A DNA stretch of 64,000 nt from Actinotalea endophytica (GCF_025717005.1 NZ_JAOVZU010000004.1:186001-250000); one strand, 5' to 3'. Shown: positions 1-8,939, numbered from the stretch's first letter. The notes: generated by a model from the sequence alone, not told the origin. Numbers and translations are program-made.

Positions 1-592
1 GGATGATGTGCCAGTACGTCTGCCAGCGGCTCGCGCCGTCGATCTGGGCGGCGTCCTCGAAGTCGAGCGACAGGCTGCGGATGTAGCCCGTGGTGAGGAA
101 CACGATCACCCCGATGCGGGTGCCGACCAGGGCGAGGACGTACCCGGCGACCGACCCGGTGAGGTGCGTCTTGGTCAGCAGCACCACGGTCGGCACGATC
201 GCGGGCGGCAGGATGATCGACAGCGCGGTGATGTAGTACGTGGTCAGCAACGACCGCGACCGGGTCCGCGCATACGTCCACGCGGCCATCGAGCCCAGCA
301 GCAGGACGCCGAGGACCACCGGGATCGCCACGAGCAGGCTGTTCTTGAGCCCCACGAAGTAGTGCCCGTCGTTGATCACCGTGGTGAGGTTCTCGAGCGC
401 CGCCCAGGTCGTGGGCAGGGCGACCGTCGGCGTCGCGGCCTCCTGCTCGGTCTTCCACGAGTTGACCAGGAGGACCCAGAACGGCAGGACCACCCACGGG
501 ATCGCGACCAGCGACAGAACGGTGTACCGGATGGTGCGCAGCACCCGGGCACGCGGGCTGACCCACGTGGTGGTGGCGGTGGTCGGGCTCAT
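1..592 (-). CDS. Sugar ABC transporter permease, MalG-type (partial)
   Basis: Inner-membrane permease of a CUT1-family carbohydrate importer. The 5' end is complete (ATG at 592, MSPTTATTTWVSPR) and the C-terminus runs off the left edge of the window. The visible 197 residues hold an N-terminal membrane anchor, several hydrophobic segments and, close to the edge, the coupling-helix EAA-type motif (FEDAAQIDGA) that contacts the ATPase. The start overlaps the stop of the upstream permease by 4 bases (ATGA), so the two are probably translationally coupled. Together with the upstream permease and binding protein it forms one operon read leftward. No ATPase is visible; as is common in Actinobacteria, a shared MsiK-like ATPase elsewhere may serve it. 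The sugar is not predictable. Confidence 0.9.
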   Translation of the reverse strand, partial: MSPTTATTTWVSPRARVLRTIRYTVLSLVAIPWVVLPFWVLLVNSWKTEQEAATPTVALPTTWAALENLTTVINDGHYFVGLKNSLLVAIPVVLGVLLLGSMAAWTYARTRSRSLLTTYYITALSIILPPAIVPTVVLLTKTHLTGSVAGYVLALVGTRIGVIVFLTTGYIRSLSLDFEDAAQIDGASRWQTYWHII

Positions 593-1545
593 CCGTTCAC
601 CTCCCTCTTGCGCAGCGCCCAGATCAGCGGGACGGCGGTCAGGATCACGAGGATCGCGATCATGAAGCTCAGCGCGCTGGACGTCCCGAACAGGCCCTGG
701 CCGTACTGCCGGTAGACCGCGACGTTGAGCACCGAGGTCGCGTCCCCGGGCCCGCCCTTGGTCGTGGCGAAGATCACGTCGAGGGCGCTGAACGAGCCGA
801 CGAGCGTGATCACGATGTTGAACGTGAACGACGGCGCGAGCATCGGCACCTCGATCGACCGGAACCGCCGCCAGGCGCTCGCACCGTCGATCAGGGCCGC
901 CTCGATCATCTGGCGCGGGATGCTGTTGAGCCCCGCGATGTACACCAGCGTGACCAGCCCGCTCCACTTCCACGCATCGATGAAGCCGACGGCGACCAGC
1001 GCGGTGGACTCGCTGCCGAGCCACGAGTACGTGAAGTCACCGGGTACGAACAGCGAGATGAAGGCGTTGATCGGCCCGTCGGGGGCCAGCATCGCGGACC
1101 AGATGTAGCCGGCCGCGAGCGGCGACATCAGCACGGGGACGAAGAAGATCGTGCGGTACACCGAGTTCAGCCGGTTGGTGTCCTGCAGCGCCTTGGCCAG
1201 GGCGAGCCCGACCGTGTTCTGGACCAGCATCGTCGTGGCGGCGAACCCGATGGTCACCAGGGTCGAGTGGCCGAGGATGCCGAGCGAGATCATCGACCGG
1301 AAGTTGTCCAGGCCGTTGAACGAGATCTCGCTGCTGAAGCCCGTCCACTTGGTGAAGCTCAGGACGCCGTTCGCGAGGAACGGGCCGGCGAAGAAGAACG
1401 CGACGAGCAGGATCGCCGGCAGCGCGAACCACAACCGGTAGGCGCCGCCGCGGTGCCGCTCCACGCGCGGCGAGCTCTTGGCGGAGAGCCCGCCGCGCGC
1501 GGCGGTCGTGTACGACGAGGGAAGACCGGCCCTCTTCGGAGACAT
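589..1545 (-). CDS. Sugar ABC transporter permease, MalF-type
   Basis: Second permease of the CUT1 sugar importer. About 318 residues with a long cytoplasmic N-terminus, roughly six membrane segments and a clear EAA motif (IEAALIDGASAWRRFRSIEVP) near residue 215, as in MalF/UgpA-type proteins. Two in-frame ATGs exist, at 1557 and 1545. The purine-rich GAGGG directly abuts the first and lies about 12 bases before the second, so I prefer 1545, but this is not decisive. It lies 29 bases after the binding-protein gene and overlaps the next permease by 4 bases. It acts in the cytoplasmic membrane as a heterodimer with the MalG-type permease. Confidence 0.88.
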   Translation of the reverse strand: MSPKRAGLPSSYTTAARGGLSAKSSPRVERHRGGAYRLWFALPAILLVAFFFAGPFLANGVLSFTKWTGFSSEISFNGLDNFRSMISLGILGHSTLVTIGFAATTMLVQNTVGLALAKALQDTNRLNSVYRTIFFVPVLMSPLAAGYIWSAMLAPDGPINAFISLFVPGDFTYSWLGSESTALVAVGFIDAWKWSGLVTLVYIAGLNSIPRQMIEAALIDGASAWRRFRSIEVPMLAPSFTFNIVITLVGSFSALDVIFATTKGGPGDATSVLNVAVYRQYGQGLFGTSSALSFMIAILVILTAVPLIWALRKREVNG

Positions 1546-1574
1546 GATGACTGGCATCCCTCAGGTCAGGGCTT

Positions 1575-2894
1575 CTACTGCTGGGCCTCGATCGCCTGGT
1601 CGACGTACGCCTGCCAGGTGTCCGCAGCCTCCTGCGGGCTCGCCTGACCGACCAGCACGCTCACCGAGACCTGACCGAAGCTACCGAAGCCGGGGACGGA
1701 CTGGTTGAACGCCGGGGTCGTGCTCGGGTCCATCAGCACGTCGGCGAGCGAGGCGTAGAGGCCGCCCAGGTCCGGGGTCGTCGCGTTGGTCAGGGTCGGC
1801 ACGGCCTGGGCCTCGTCGACGTAGTCCTGGTAGCCCTCGGTGGTGATCCAGTCGATGAAGTCCTTGGCCGCGGCCTCCTTGGTCGCGTCACCGGTGCTCG
1901 GCACGAAGTAGCTGCCGATCGGGCTGGCGGAGTAGGAGCCGATGCCCTTCTCGGCCGAGATCGGGCCGAAGCCGATCGTCTCGTCGACGGTCGCGGTGTC
2001 GCCGCCGCCGGCCTCGTAGAAGAGCGAGATGAAGTCCGAGGGCAGGATGGTCAGCGCGGACGAGCCGTCATAGACCGCCGCGATCGAGTCCTGGAAGGTC
2101 GCCGTGGCGGCGTCGCTGTTCACGCAGCCGGCGTCGACCAGGTCCTTCATCGTGGTCAGGCTCGCCACGATCGGGCCTTCAGGGTCGTTGACCTTGATCG
2201 AGCCGTCGGCCACCCCCTGGCCCCACTGGTCGCCCTCGTTGTAGTCCGCCATGTAGGCGAAGCCGGCGAACATGTTGACCGGGAACTCCGAGCCACCGCC
2301 GATGTTGACCATGTCGGCGCCGCTCGCGGTGACCGCGTCGCAGCTGGTCATCAGGTCGCCGTAGCTGGTGGGCACGTCCACCCCGGCAGCGTCGAGCACG
2401 TCCTTGTTGTAGAACATCCCGAACGACGAGAGCGGGCCGAGCACCGCGCCGTAGACGGCGCCGTCGAGCTCGCCGGCGTCGTTCACCCGGTTGCCGACGA
2501 AGGCCAGGTCGCTCAGGTCGAGCATGTTCTCGGACATGTTGAGCTGCCGCATGTCCTGCGGGGTCGGCACGTACTCGAGGATGTCCGGCCGGTCCCCGGT
2601 GGCCCACTTGGTCTGGACGGCTGTGGTGTAGGTGTCCGCCGGCAGGTCCACGAGCTCGATCGTGTTGCCCGATGCCGCCTCGTACGCCTTGTAGAGGTTG
2701 AGCTGCGGGTCCGCGTCGGCGGACTGGTGCCACATCACCAACGTGACGCCGGTCGGCGCGGACGCCGAGTCGCTGCCGGTGGCCGAGTCGCTCGGGTCGG
2801 AGCTGCCACCGCTCGAGCAGGAGGCCAGGAAGAGAGCGGAGGCTGCGACGGCGGCGGTCATGATCGCCGAACGCCTGACAATCGTTGCTGACAT
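1575..2894 (-). CDS. Extracellular sugar-binding lipoprotein (SBP family 1)
   Basis: Substrate-binding lipoprotein that captures the sugar outside the cell and delivers it to the two permeases downstream. 439 residues. The N-terminus has a short basic stretch, a hydrophobic core and a lipobox (LASC) whose Cys would be lipidated, followed by a Ser/Gly/Asp-rich linker, then the family 1 fold (VTLVMWHQSADADPQ; a repeated W-DYxG-type bilobal region and a C-terminal TWQAYVDQAIEAQQ). Start: GTG at 2897 and ATG at 2894 are adjacent; GAGG lies 7 bases before the ATG, so 2894 is preferred. It is the first gene of the operon. The 190-base gap upstream holds the likely promoter and an inverted repeat. 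Confidence 0.92.
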   Translation of the reverse strand: MSATIVRRSAIMTAAVAASALFLASCSSGGSSDPSDSATGSDSASAPTGVTLVMWHQSADADPQLNLYKAYEAASGNTIELVDLPADTYTTAVQTKWATGDRPDILEYVPTPQDMRQLNMSENMLDLSDLAFVGNRVNDAGELDGAVYGAVLGPLSSFGMFYNKDVLDAAGVDVPTSYGDLMTSCDAVTASGADMVNIGGGSEFPVNMFAGFAYMADYNEGDQWGQGVADGSIKVNDPEGPIVASLTTMKDLVDAGCVNSDAATATFQDSIAAVYDGSSALTILPSDFISLFYEAGGGDTATVDETIGFGPISAEKGIGSYSASPIGSYFVPSTGDATKEAAAKDFIDWITTEGYQDYVDEAQAVPTLTNATTPDLGGLYASLADVLMDPSTTPAFNQSVPGFGSFGQVSVSVLVGQASPQEAADTWQAYVDQAIEAQQ

Positions 2895-3031
2895 CACGGT
2901 TCCTCGTCTTTGAGAAAGCGGCGACCAGGGCAGCCTGATGCTGCCGAGGTGTCATGGCTCGTGGGGGTCACGAACCAACTGTTTTGTCTATCGAATATTT
3001 CACCTTACCGACGTATCTCGTCAACGTCTCC

Positions 3032-3053
3032 GACGTCACGATTCGGTGACGTC
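3032..3053. promoter_or_regulatory. Perfect 8-bp inverted repeat upstream of sugar ABC operon
   Basis: GACGTCAC and GTGACGTC flank a 6-base spacer. It lies in the gap between the sugar-binding-protein gene (start 2894) and the end of the membrane-protein gene (3085), about 140 bases upstream of the binding-protein start. It could be an operator for the leftward operon or part of a terminator for the gene at 3085-3579; there is no T-run. Nearer the operon, around 2970-3000, is an AT-rich stretch (TTTTGTCTATCGAATATTTC) typical of a promoter/operator. Confidence 0.4.
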
Positions 3054-3084
3054 ATCCCAGGGGCGTCGGCGGTGCACGCGTCGG

Positions 3085-3579
3085 TCAGCGCAGCGCGACG
3101 GCGACGCAGACCATCCAGATCACGTTCAGGGCGGCGTTGAGCCGCAGCAGCCAGACCGGCGCGGGTGCGCGCCGGGCGGCGAGCGCCAGTCGGGCCGCGA
3201 ATGCGAGCGCGAGCGCCGTGCCCGCGACCGCGAGCACCCCGCCGCCGGTCAGGCCCGCGGGGATCAGCCATGCCATCGCGATCACGTGCACGCCGTCGCG
3301 CAGCGGCTTGACGTCGGTGGTGGCACCGGCCAGCTGGGCCCCCTCGAGCATCGTGTCGAGGAGCATCCAGGCGAACCCGGCCGCCACCGCCCAGGCCGGC
3401 GCCGGGAGCGCGGCGACCGCGGGGAGCAGCAGCAGGTGGTAGGCGATCCCGAGCAGCCGGGCGGGCCGACCGCCGACCTCGGCGAGCACCCACCGCCCGT
3501 CGCGGCGCAGCGGCAGCGGCACGTGGAAGGCCGCGAACGCCGCAGCGGCAGCGAGCGTCGTCGCAACCACCACCGGCAT
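3085..3579 (-). CDS. Small four-helix integral membrane protein, unknown function
   Basis: 164-residue protein made almost entirely of four hydrophobic segments: the N-terminus, about residues 43-75, about 98-125 and the C-terminus. They are separated by short charged loops (PLRRDGRWVLAEVGGRPARL; ATTDVKPLRDGVH). I do not recognise the family. The start is supported by a strong ribosome site (GGGGAGGAG about 8 bases before ATG). It stands alone between the sugar ABC operon and the PhlG-family hydrolase, same strand as both; the 79-base gap to the hydrolase would allow co-transcription. A membrane location is clear, a role is not. Confidence 0.7.
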   Translation of the reverse strand: MPVVVATTLAAAAAFAAFHVPLPLRRDGRWVLAEVGGRPARLLGIAYHLLLLPAVAALPAPAWAVAAGFAWMLLDTMLEGAQLAGATTDVKPLRDGVHVIAMAWLIPAGLTGGGVLAVAGTALALAFAARLALAARRAPAPVWLLRLNAALNVIWMVCVAVALR

Positions 3580-3658
3580 CGCCTCGCTCCTCCCCTCGAT
3601 CCGTCCGTCCGGTGCTCGGACCTGCGCCCATCGTGGCCCGCCCCGACCGGCGCGTCAG

Positions 3659-4534
3659 TCAGTCCGCGTCGTCCGGCAGGTCCTTGTACTCGGCGTAGAG
3701 GCGGGGCAGGAACTTGCTCAGCTGCTGTGCCTCGGTGGTCGAGTGGGTGATGACCTTCTTGAGGTACCCCTCGTTGAGCATCCAGTCCGGCGTGCTGAGG
3801 TCGCGCACGATCGTCCCGTCCTCGACGCCGTACCCGATCCACTCCCGGGTCACCTTCTCCAGCACGCCCCACGGGTTGATCCGGGACAGCGTCATGAACA
3901 GGTGCGTGCCGGGCAGCGTGACCGACGGGTCCTCGACCGGGTGGAACGACTCCGTGCAGCAGTCCACGAAGCACCCGGCCGCCTTGAGCTCCTGCTCGCG
4001 CTCGGCGGTCAGGCCGAAGTCGCGCGGGTCCAGCTCGTGACGCACCGACCAGAGCATCTCCTCGCCCTCGCCGAGATCGAGCGACTCGACGGTGTAGATG
4101 CCGCCGTGCTTGTCGACACCGTTGATGAAGCCGTGGTCCCAGTGGTCCGCCCGGTTCCAGATCTTGTAGCGGATGTTCCCGACGCCCTCGGGCGTGCTCT
4201 TCGAGCGGATGTTGATCCACCGGAAGTACCAGCCGAGCATCTGCGGCGTGCAGCCGGGGTACGTGGTGTACACGGCCAGGTAGCCGGTGCCGTCCTCGCG
4301 CATGCAGTAGCCGTACTCGACCTCCTCGTACCCGACCGGCCGCAGCAGGTCGGTGAAGCTCTCCGGGAGCGTCGCCTTGCTCGGGTCCATCGGGCCGGCC
4401 TCGATCAGCTGGCGCTGCAGCGGCGCGACCCGGTGCAGCGGGAGGTCCCAGTACTTCGCGAGCGGGAGCGCGCGCTCGGCCTCGGTCAGCTCACGCCGCT
4501 TGGTGACGAGCATCTCGTCGGGGTAGTCGGTCAC
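3659..4534 (-). CDS. PhlG/phloretin-hydrolase-family C-C bond hydrolase
   Basis: Resembles the DAPG hydrolase (PhlG) family. Members are zinc-dependent, non-alpha/beta-fold hydrolases that cut a C-C bond next to a phloroglucinol ring (2,4-diacetylphloroglucinol in Pseudomonas PhlG, phloretin in Eubacterium ramulus). With a GTG start at 4534 (GGAGG five bases upstream) it has 291 residues, close to PhlG. Visible family-like stretches are WYFRWINIRS, KIWNRADHWDHGFINGVDKHGG, a Cys-His-rich TESFHPVED and LPGTHLFMTLSRINPWG, which supply His/Glu residues suitable for zinc. The longer upstream ATG extension is low-complexity Ala/Pro and unlikely. It is divergent from a MarR regulator, a plausible aromatic-sensing partner. 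The exact substrate is unknown; a phloretin- or acylphloroglucinol-type aglycone is inferred from family and window context. Confidence 0.7.
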   Translation of the reverse strand: MTDYPDEMLVTKRRELTEAERALPLAKYWDLPLHRVAPLQRQLIEAGPMDPSKATLPESFTDLLRPVGYEEVEYGYCMREDGTGYLAVYTTYPGCTPQMLGWYFRWINIRSKSTPEGVGNIRYKIWNRADHWDHGFINGVDKHGGIYTVESLDLGEGEEMLWSVRHELDPRDFGLTAEREQELKAAGCFVDCCTESFHPVEDPSVTLPGTHLFMTLSRINPWGVLEKVTREWIGYGVEDGTIVRDLSTPDWMLNEGYLKKVITHSTTEAQQLSKFLPRLYAEYKDLPDDAD

Positions 4535-4633
4535 GGGGTCCTCCATCGGGTTCGCGTCGTCCCCACCGGGTCGGGCCGCCACCGGGCCCGCGGGTCTGGC
4601 TGCGGCGCTGATCGCCGCCAACTACTTCGGCAC

Positions 4634-4662
4634 AGTAAACCACTTGTTTCAGTAGATGGAAA
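4634..4662 (-). promoter_or_regulatory. Candidate promoter for the PhlG-family hydrolase
   Basis: On the minus strand, TTTCCA and TTTACT are separated by 17 bases inside the only AT-rich patch of the divergent gap between the hydrolase (start 4534) and the MarR gene (start 4741). A rough, imperfect inverted repeat (CTTGTTTC and GGAAATAG) overlaps it and could be the MarR operator. Confidence 0.4.
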
Positions 4663-4740
4663 TAGTTTGTGCGTGGCCGGCGCCGCGACGAGTCCTGCGT
4701 GGGCTGATACCGTGACCTGCGGACACGACTGGAGGCTCGG

Positions 4741-5244
4741 ATGGGCGACACGGACCCGACGCTCGCGGACCAGGCGTCCGAGTTCGCCGAGGTGCTCGGC
4801 TACCTCTGGCAGGAGGCGACCCTCGCCACGCGGTCCAAGGGCGGCCTGCCCGTCCTCCCCCCGTCGCAGGCGCTCGCGCTGCGGCTCGTGATCGCGACCG
4901 AGGGCCTCACGCCGACGGCGCTGGCCGCCGAGATGCGGCTGTCCCGGCCGATGGTGAGCGAGGTGCTGCGCAAGCTCGAGGAGCAGGGCCTGGTCGAGCG
5001 TCGGCGCTCGCGGCTCGACGGGCGGTCCGTGGTGCTGAGTGCGACCGATCGCGGGCACTACGTCCGCGAGTCGTTCCGGTCCGGGATCTCCGCGGCGATG
5101 TCCGAGGCCTTCGAGTCGCTGTCCGCCCGGGACATCCAGCGCATCATGCGCAGCATGCCGGCCCTCGACCAGCTGCAGAAGCACCTGTCCGGGATCGCCG
5201 ACCGCGAGGAGGCCGCGGCCGCCGCCCGAGGTCGCGGGGCCTGA
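4741..5244 (+). CDS. MarR-family transcriptional regulator
   Basis: 167-residue winged-helix repressor of the MarR type. The central region carries the expected pattern: a helix-turn-helix (LTPTALAAEMRLSRPMVSEVLRKLEEQGLVER) followed by the wing with the family's DGR signature (RRSRLDGRSVVLSATDRG) and a C-terminal dimerisation helix. MarR proteins usually bind phenolic or other aromatic ligands and lose DNA affinity. It is divergent from the PhlG-family hydrolase with about 206 bases between starts, so control of that gene is the simplest inference. The ATG has GGAGG nearby (about 7 bases). Confidence 0.9.
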   Translation: MGDTDPTLADQASEFAEVLGYLWQEATLATRSKGGLPVLPPSQALALRLVIATEGLTPTALAAEMRLSRPMVSEVLRKLEEQGLVERRRSRLDGRSVVLSATDRGHYVRESFRSGISAAMSEAFESLSARDIQRIMRSMPALDQLQKHLSGIADREEAAAAARGRGA

Positions 5245-5249
5245 CGACC

Positions 5250-5268
5250 GGACCGCGGCCGGCGGTCC
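5250..5268. terminator. Stem-loop after MarR gene
   Basis: GGACCGC and GCGGTCC form a 7-bp stem with a 5-base loop, five bases after the MarR stop and before the convergent end of the RamB-like gene. There is no T-run; a GC-rich hairpin of this kind is typical of actinobacterial termination. Confidence 0.45.
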
Positions 5269-5344
5269 CGGAACCCGAACCTTGGCCGAGGCCGACACTC
5301 CTGGCGCCCGACGGCCGAGCCATGGCCGCGGGCCGCGGCTGGAC

Positions 5345-6859
5345 TCAGCTCGAGTGCCGCTCGAGGAACGCGAACACCTCGCTCTCGTCGACCCCGGGGA
5401 AGCTCCCGCTCGGCAGCGGCGCCAGGATCTGGGTGTGCACCGCCGCGCTGGGCCACGACCGCTCGGCCCAGCGGTCGGCCAGGTCCCGCGGCGGCAGGCT
5501 GCAGCAGGCCGGGTCGGGGCAGGTCGACCGGGTTCGCACCGTCGTCTCCCGACCGCGGAACCAGGTGGCCGACTCGAACGGCACCCCGAAGGCGATCGAG
5601 AACTCGCCCTGGTTCGCCATCCCGGTCTGGGTCGAGGCCCAGTACGTGCCGGCCGGCGTGTCGACGTACTGGTGGTACTCGCTCGTGCGGTCCCGGCGAC
5701 CGAACGCCGCCCTCGCCGGCCAGCGACGGCAGACGGTCTGCCCCACCGACGCACCGGTGCTGTCCACCGGGAACGGGAACCCGTCGTTCTCGTAGCCCTT
5801 GTACAGCGCGCCGTCCACGCCCACCCGCATGAAGTGCACCCGCAGGTCCAGGTGCGAGGTGAGCAGGTTCGTCATCCGCTGGGCAGCGGTCTCGTGCGTG
5901 ACGCCGAACGCGTCGCGGAAGTCCTCGACGGCGAGGTCCTTGGCCCGCTTCGCGCGCTCCAGGAACCCGACCGCGGCCGAGCGCGGCATCAGGCAGGCGG
6001 CCGCGAAGTAGGTGATCTCGGTCCGCTGCCGCATGAAGTCCGAGTAGCTCCGCGGACGCTCGTGCCCGAGCAGGCGGTGCGCGATGGCCTGCAGAGCGAG
6101 CGAGCGCAGGCCGTGGCCGCCGGGGATCGACGCCGGCGGGAGGTAGATCCGCCCGTTCGCCAGGTCGGTCACCGTCCTGGTCGACGACGGCAGGTCGGGC
6201 GTGTGGATGATCGAGAAGCCGAGGCTCTTGGCGATCTCGGCCACGCTGCGGTGGGTGAGCGGGCCGGTCGTGTAGCCGCTCGACCGGACGGCGTCCTCGG
6301 CAACCTCCTCGATCGCCGGCAGGTAGTTGTCGCGCTCGCGCATCCAGGCGTGCAGCGCGGTCGAGGCCCGACGGGCCTCCTCGGGCGTGGCGATCGCCGC
6401 GTCCGCGCGCCGGGCGAGCTCGGTGTGCAGGCCGACGAGGGCCTCGAGGGCCTCGGTGGGCAGGCTCTGGCCGGGCCGAACCTCGGGCAGGCCGAGCGCG
6501 CGGTACGCACCGGTCCGCTGCGCACGGTCCAGCGCGATCTCCAGCGCGGCGCGGTGGGACGGCGGCTCGGGCGCCAGGAGCGCGGCCGCGGGCACACCGA
6601 GCGCCGCGGCGATCGAGCGGAGCAGCGTCACGCGCGGCTCGCGCCGACCGTTCTCGACGAGCGAGAGCTGGCTCGCGGACGCGCCGACCTCCCCGCCGAG
6701 CCGGTCGAGGGTCCAGCCGCGCTCGGTCCGGTAGTGCCGGATCCGCCGCCCGAGGGTGAGCAGGTCGCTGCTCTCCTGCTCGCCGGCGCCGCTCTCCGGG
6801 ATCGCGATGACCGGACCGGCTACCCGCGCCGATGCCGACCCACTCTGCTCCGTCGCCAT
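5345..6859 (-). CDS. RamB/ScfR-like XRE regulator with IrrE-type domain
   Basis: 504-residue regulator related to RamB of Corynebacterium and Mycobacterium and to short-chain-fatty-acyl regulators. Residues about 33-95 form an XRE helix-turn-helix (RIRHYRTERGWTLDRLGGEVGASASQLSLVENGRREP). The middle contains an ImmA/IrrE-like region whose metallopeptidase motif is degenerate (AIAHRLLGHE rather than HExxH), and the C-terminus is a sensor-like domain with a Cys cluster (CPDPACC). RamB proteins control acetate, glyoxylate-cycle and related central-carbon genes. Here it is divergent from pckG, so control of gluconeogenesis is likely. No ribosome site precedes the ATG at 6859, but a TACGGT hexamer sits about 9 bases upstream, so the transcript may be leaderless. 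Confidence 0.85.
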   Translation of the reverse strand: MATEQSGSASARVAGPVIAIPESGAGEQESSDLLTLGRRIRHYRTERGWTLDRLGGEVGASASQLSLVENGRREPRVTLLRSIAAALGVPAAALLAPEPPSHRAALEIALDRAQRTGAYRALGLPEVRPGQSLPTEALEALVGLHTELARRADAAIATPEEARRASTALHAWMRERDNYLPAIEEVAEDAVRSSGYTTGPLTHRSVAEIAKSLGFSIIHTPDLPSSTRTVTDLANGRIYLPPASIPGGHGLRSLALQAIAHRLLGHERPRSYSDFMRQRTEITYFAAACLMPRSAAVGFLERAKRAKDLAVEDFRDAFGVTHETAAQRMTNLLTSHLDLRVHFMRVGVDGALYKGYENDGFPFPVDSTGASVGQTVCRRWPARAAFGRRDRTSEYHQYVDTPAGTYWASTQTGMANQGEFSIAFGVPFESATWFRGRETTVRTRSTCPDPACCSLPPRDLADRWAERSWPSAAVHTQILAPLPSGSFPGVDESEVFAFLERHSS

Positions 6860-6873
6860 GACATGACCGTACC

Positions 6874-6894
6874 GAAAGAATCGCCAAATTTTTC
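6874..6894. promoter_or_regulatory. Candidate RamB-like operator between regulator and pckG
   Basis: Imperfect inverted repeat: left arm GAAAGAAT, right arm AATTTTTC (6 of 8 paired), spacer CGCCA. It is the AT-rich core of the 114-base gap between the divergent regulator and pckG, and broadly recalls the A/T-rich, CAAA-containing boxes described for RamB. Confidence 0.4.
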
Positions 6895-6973
6895 ATCGGA
6901 TGACTGGATCCAGCCCGTCTGAACCGTGGAATCGTCAACAGGGAACTCATCGACACGGCGAGAGAAGGACCCG

Positions 6974-8818
6974 ATGACCACGCTGGCCGAACGGCCCCGC
7001 AACGCCCACCACGACAACGGGCCGCAGACCGAGAACCGACGCCTGCTCGCGTGGGTCGACGACATCGCCCGGCTGACCCGGCCCGACCGGATCGTCTGGT
7101 GCGACGGCTCCGACGCGGAGTACGACGCACTGTGCGAGCTGCTCGTGGAGCAGGGCACGTTCCTGCCGCTCGACCCCGTGCTGCGACCCCGGTCGTTCCT
7201 CGCCCGCTCGGACCCTCGGGACGTCGCGCGGGTCGAGTCGCGGACCTTCATCTGCTCCGAGCGGGAGGAGGACGCCGGCCCCACGAACAACTGGCGCGCG
7301 CCGGCCGAGATGCGCGCCGAGCTCGACGGCGTGTTCGCCGGTGCGATGCGCGGCCGCACGATGTACGTGGTGCCGTTCTCGATGGGCCCGGTCGGCTCAC
7401 CGCTCGCCGAGATCGGCGTCGAGCTGACGGACTCCCCGTACGTCGTGGTGAGCATGCACGTCATGACCCGGGTCGGCACGGCCGTCCTCGACGAGCTGGG
7501 GCCGGACGGCGACTTCGTGCCCGCGGTGCACAGCGTCGGCATGCCGCTGGTCGACGACACCGGGGCGATCCGCGCCGACGTCCCGTGGCCGTGCCACGAG
7601 ACCAAGTACATCTCGCACTTCCCGGAGACCCGGGAGATCTGGTCGTTCGGCTCGGGCTACGGCGGCAACGCGCTGCTCGGCAAGAAGTGCTTCGCGCTGC
7701 GGATCGCCTCGGTCATGGGCCGCGACGCGGGCTGGCTCGCCGAGCACATGCTGCTGCTGCGGCTGACCAGCCCCGAGGGCCGGTCCTTCCACGTCACCGC
7801 GGCGTTCCCGTCGGCGTGCGGCAAGACCAACCTCGCGATGCTGGACCCGACGCTGCCGGGCTGGCGGGCCGAGACGCTGGGCGACGACATCGTGTGGATG
7901 CGGGTCGGGGACGACGGCCGGCTGCGCGCGATCAACCCCGAGGCGGGCTTCTTCGGCGTCGCACCGGGCACCGGCGAGGTGACCAACCCGACCGCGGTCA
8001 CGATGGTCGCGAGCGACACGATCTTCACCAACGTCGCCCTCACCGACGACGGCGACGTGTGGTGGGAAGGCCTGACCGAGCAGGTCCCCGAGCACCTGGT
8101 GGACTGGACCGGGCAGGACTGGACCCCGGACTCCGGGCGGCCCGCCGCGCACCCGAACGCGCGCTTCACGGTCCGGGCCGACCGGTGCCCCTCGATCGCC
8201 CCGGACTGGGAGGACCCGGCCGGCGTGCCGGTCGACGCGATCCTGGTCGGCGGGCGCCGCGCCACGAACGTGCCGCTGGTCACCCAGGCGCGGGACTGGG
8301 CGCACGGGGTGTTCCTCGGCGCGACGATCTCGTCGGAGCAGACCGCTGCCGCCGAGGGGACCGTCGGGCAGCTGCGCCGCGACCCGTTCGCGATGCTCCC
8401 GTTCTGCGGCTACAACATGGCCGACCACTGGGCGCACTGGCTCACGATGGGCGAGCGCCTCGGTGACGCGGCGCCGGAGATCTTCTGCGTGAACTGGTTC
8501 CGCAAGGGCGCCGGCGGCCGGTTCCTGTGGCCCGGCTTCCGGGAGAACTCCCGCGTGCTCGCCTGGGTCGTCCGGCGGCTGGAGGGGTCGGCCGAGGCGG
8601 TCGACTCGCCGGTGGGCCTGCTGCCCACGCCGGGTGCCCTCGACCTGACCGGCCTCGACGTGCCCGAGCAGGACATGACCGAGCTGTTCGCGATCGACCG
8701 CGACTCCTGGCTCGCCGAGGCGGACCTCACCGAGGAGTGGTTCGCTCAGTTCGGCCCGGCGCTGCCGGAGCAGGTCGCCGGGCAGCTGGCCGAGCTGCGG
8801 CGTCGGCTGGGCGACTAG
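6974..8818 (+). CDS. pckG: Phosphoenolpyruvate carboxykinase (GTP)
   Basis: Catalyses oxaloacetate + GTP to phosphoenolpyruvate + GDP + CO2, the entry step of gluconeogenesis. 614 residues, normal for the GTP-dependent family. The kinase-1a/P-loop motif [13 protein letters not shown] lies near residue 280, and the substrate- and metal-binding blocks ([53 protein letters not shown]) are all present. Start at ATG 6974, with GAGAAGGA just upstream; the longer frame from 6926 has no ribosome site. It is single, divergent from a RamB-like regulator and followed by a strong hairpin. Confidence 0.97.
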   Translation: MTTLAERPRNAHHDNGPQTENRRLLAWVDDIARLTRPDRIVWCDGSDAEYDALCELLVEQGTFLPLDPVLRPRSFLARSDPRDVARVESRTFICSEREEDAGPTNNWRAPAEMRAELDGVFAGAMRGRTMYVVPFSMGPVGSPLAEIGVELTDSPYVVVSMHVMTRVGTAVLDELGPDGDFVPAVHSVGMPLVDDTGAIRADVPWPCHETKYISHFPETREIWSFGSGYGGNALLGKKCFALRIASVMGRDAGWLAEHMLLLRLTSPEGRSFHVTAAFPSACGKTNLAMLDPTLPGWRAETLGDDIVWMRVGDDGRLRAINPEAGFFGVAPGTGEVTNPTAVTMVASDTIFTNVALTDDGDVWWEGLTEQVPEHLVDWTGQDWTPDSGRPAAHPNARFTVRADRCPSIAPDWEDPAGVPVDAILVGGRRATNVPLVTQARDWAHGVFLGATISSEQTAAAEGTVGQLRRDPFAMLPFCGYNMADHWAHWLTMGERLGDAAPEIFCVNWFRKGAGGRFLWPGFRENSRVLAWVVRRLEGSAEAVDSPVGLLPTPGALDLTGLDVPEQDMTELFAIDRDSWLAEADLTEEWFAQFGPALPEQVAGQLAELRRRLGD

Positions 8819-8825
8819 CGAGCGA

Positions 8826-8864
8826 CCGATCGGGTGGTGCCCCGGGCGGGCGCCACCCGATCGG
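8826..8864 (+). terminator. Terminator hairpin after pckG
   Basis: A perfect 12-bp stem (CCGATCGGGTGG / CCACCCGATCGG) extended by three more partly wobble pairs, starting 7 bases after the pckG stop. There is no T-run. Confidence 0.75.
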
Positions 8865-8939
8865 GGCGAGTCCGGTCGGACCTCCCGCCGCGCCGAACGC
8901 CGGATCGGTAGTCTCCCGCCCGACGAAGCGGGAGGCCGG

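Noticed and set aside
3005-3631. 208-codon alternative frame over the small membrane protein
   Set aside because: Arg/Gly-rich with no family pattern; the 164-residue frame has coherent hydrophobic segments and a strong ribosome site.
5058-7130. Very long open frames on both strands over known genes (for example 690 codons here)
   Set aside because: High GC removes stop codons in shadow frames; these are Arg/Pro/Ala-rich, lack ribosome sites and overlap well-supported genes.
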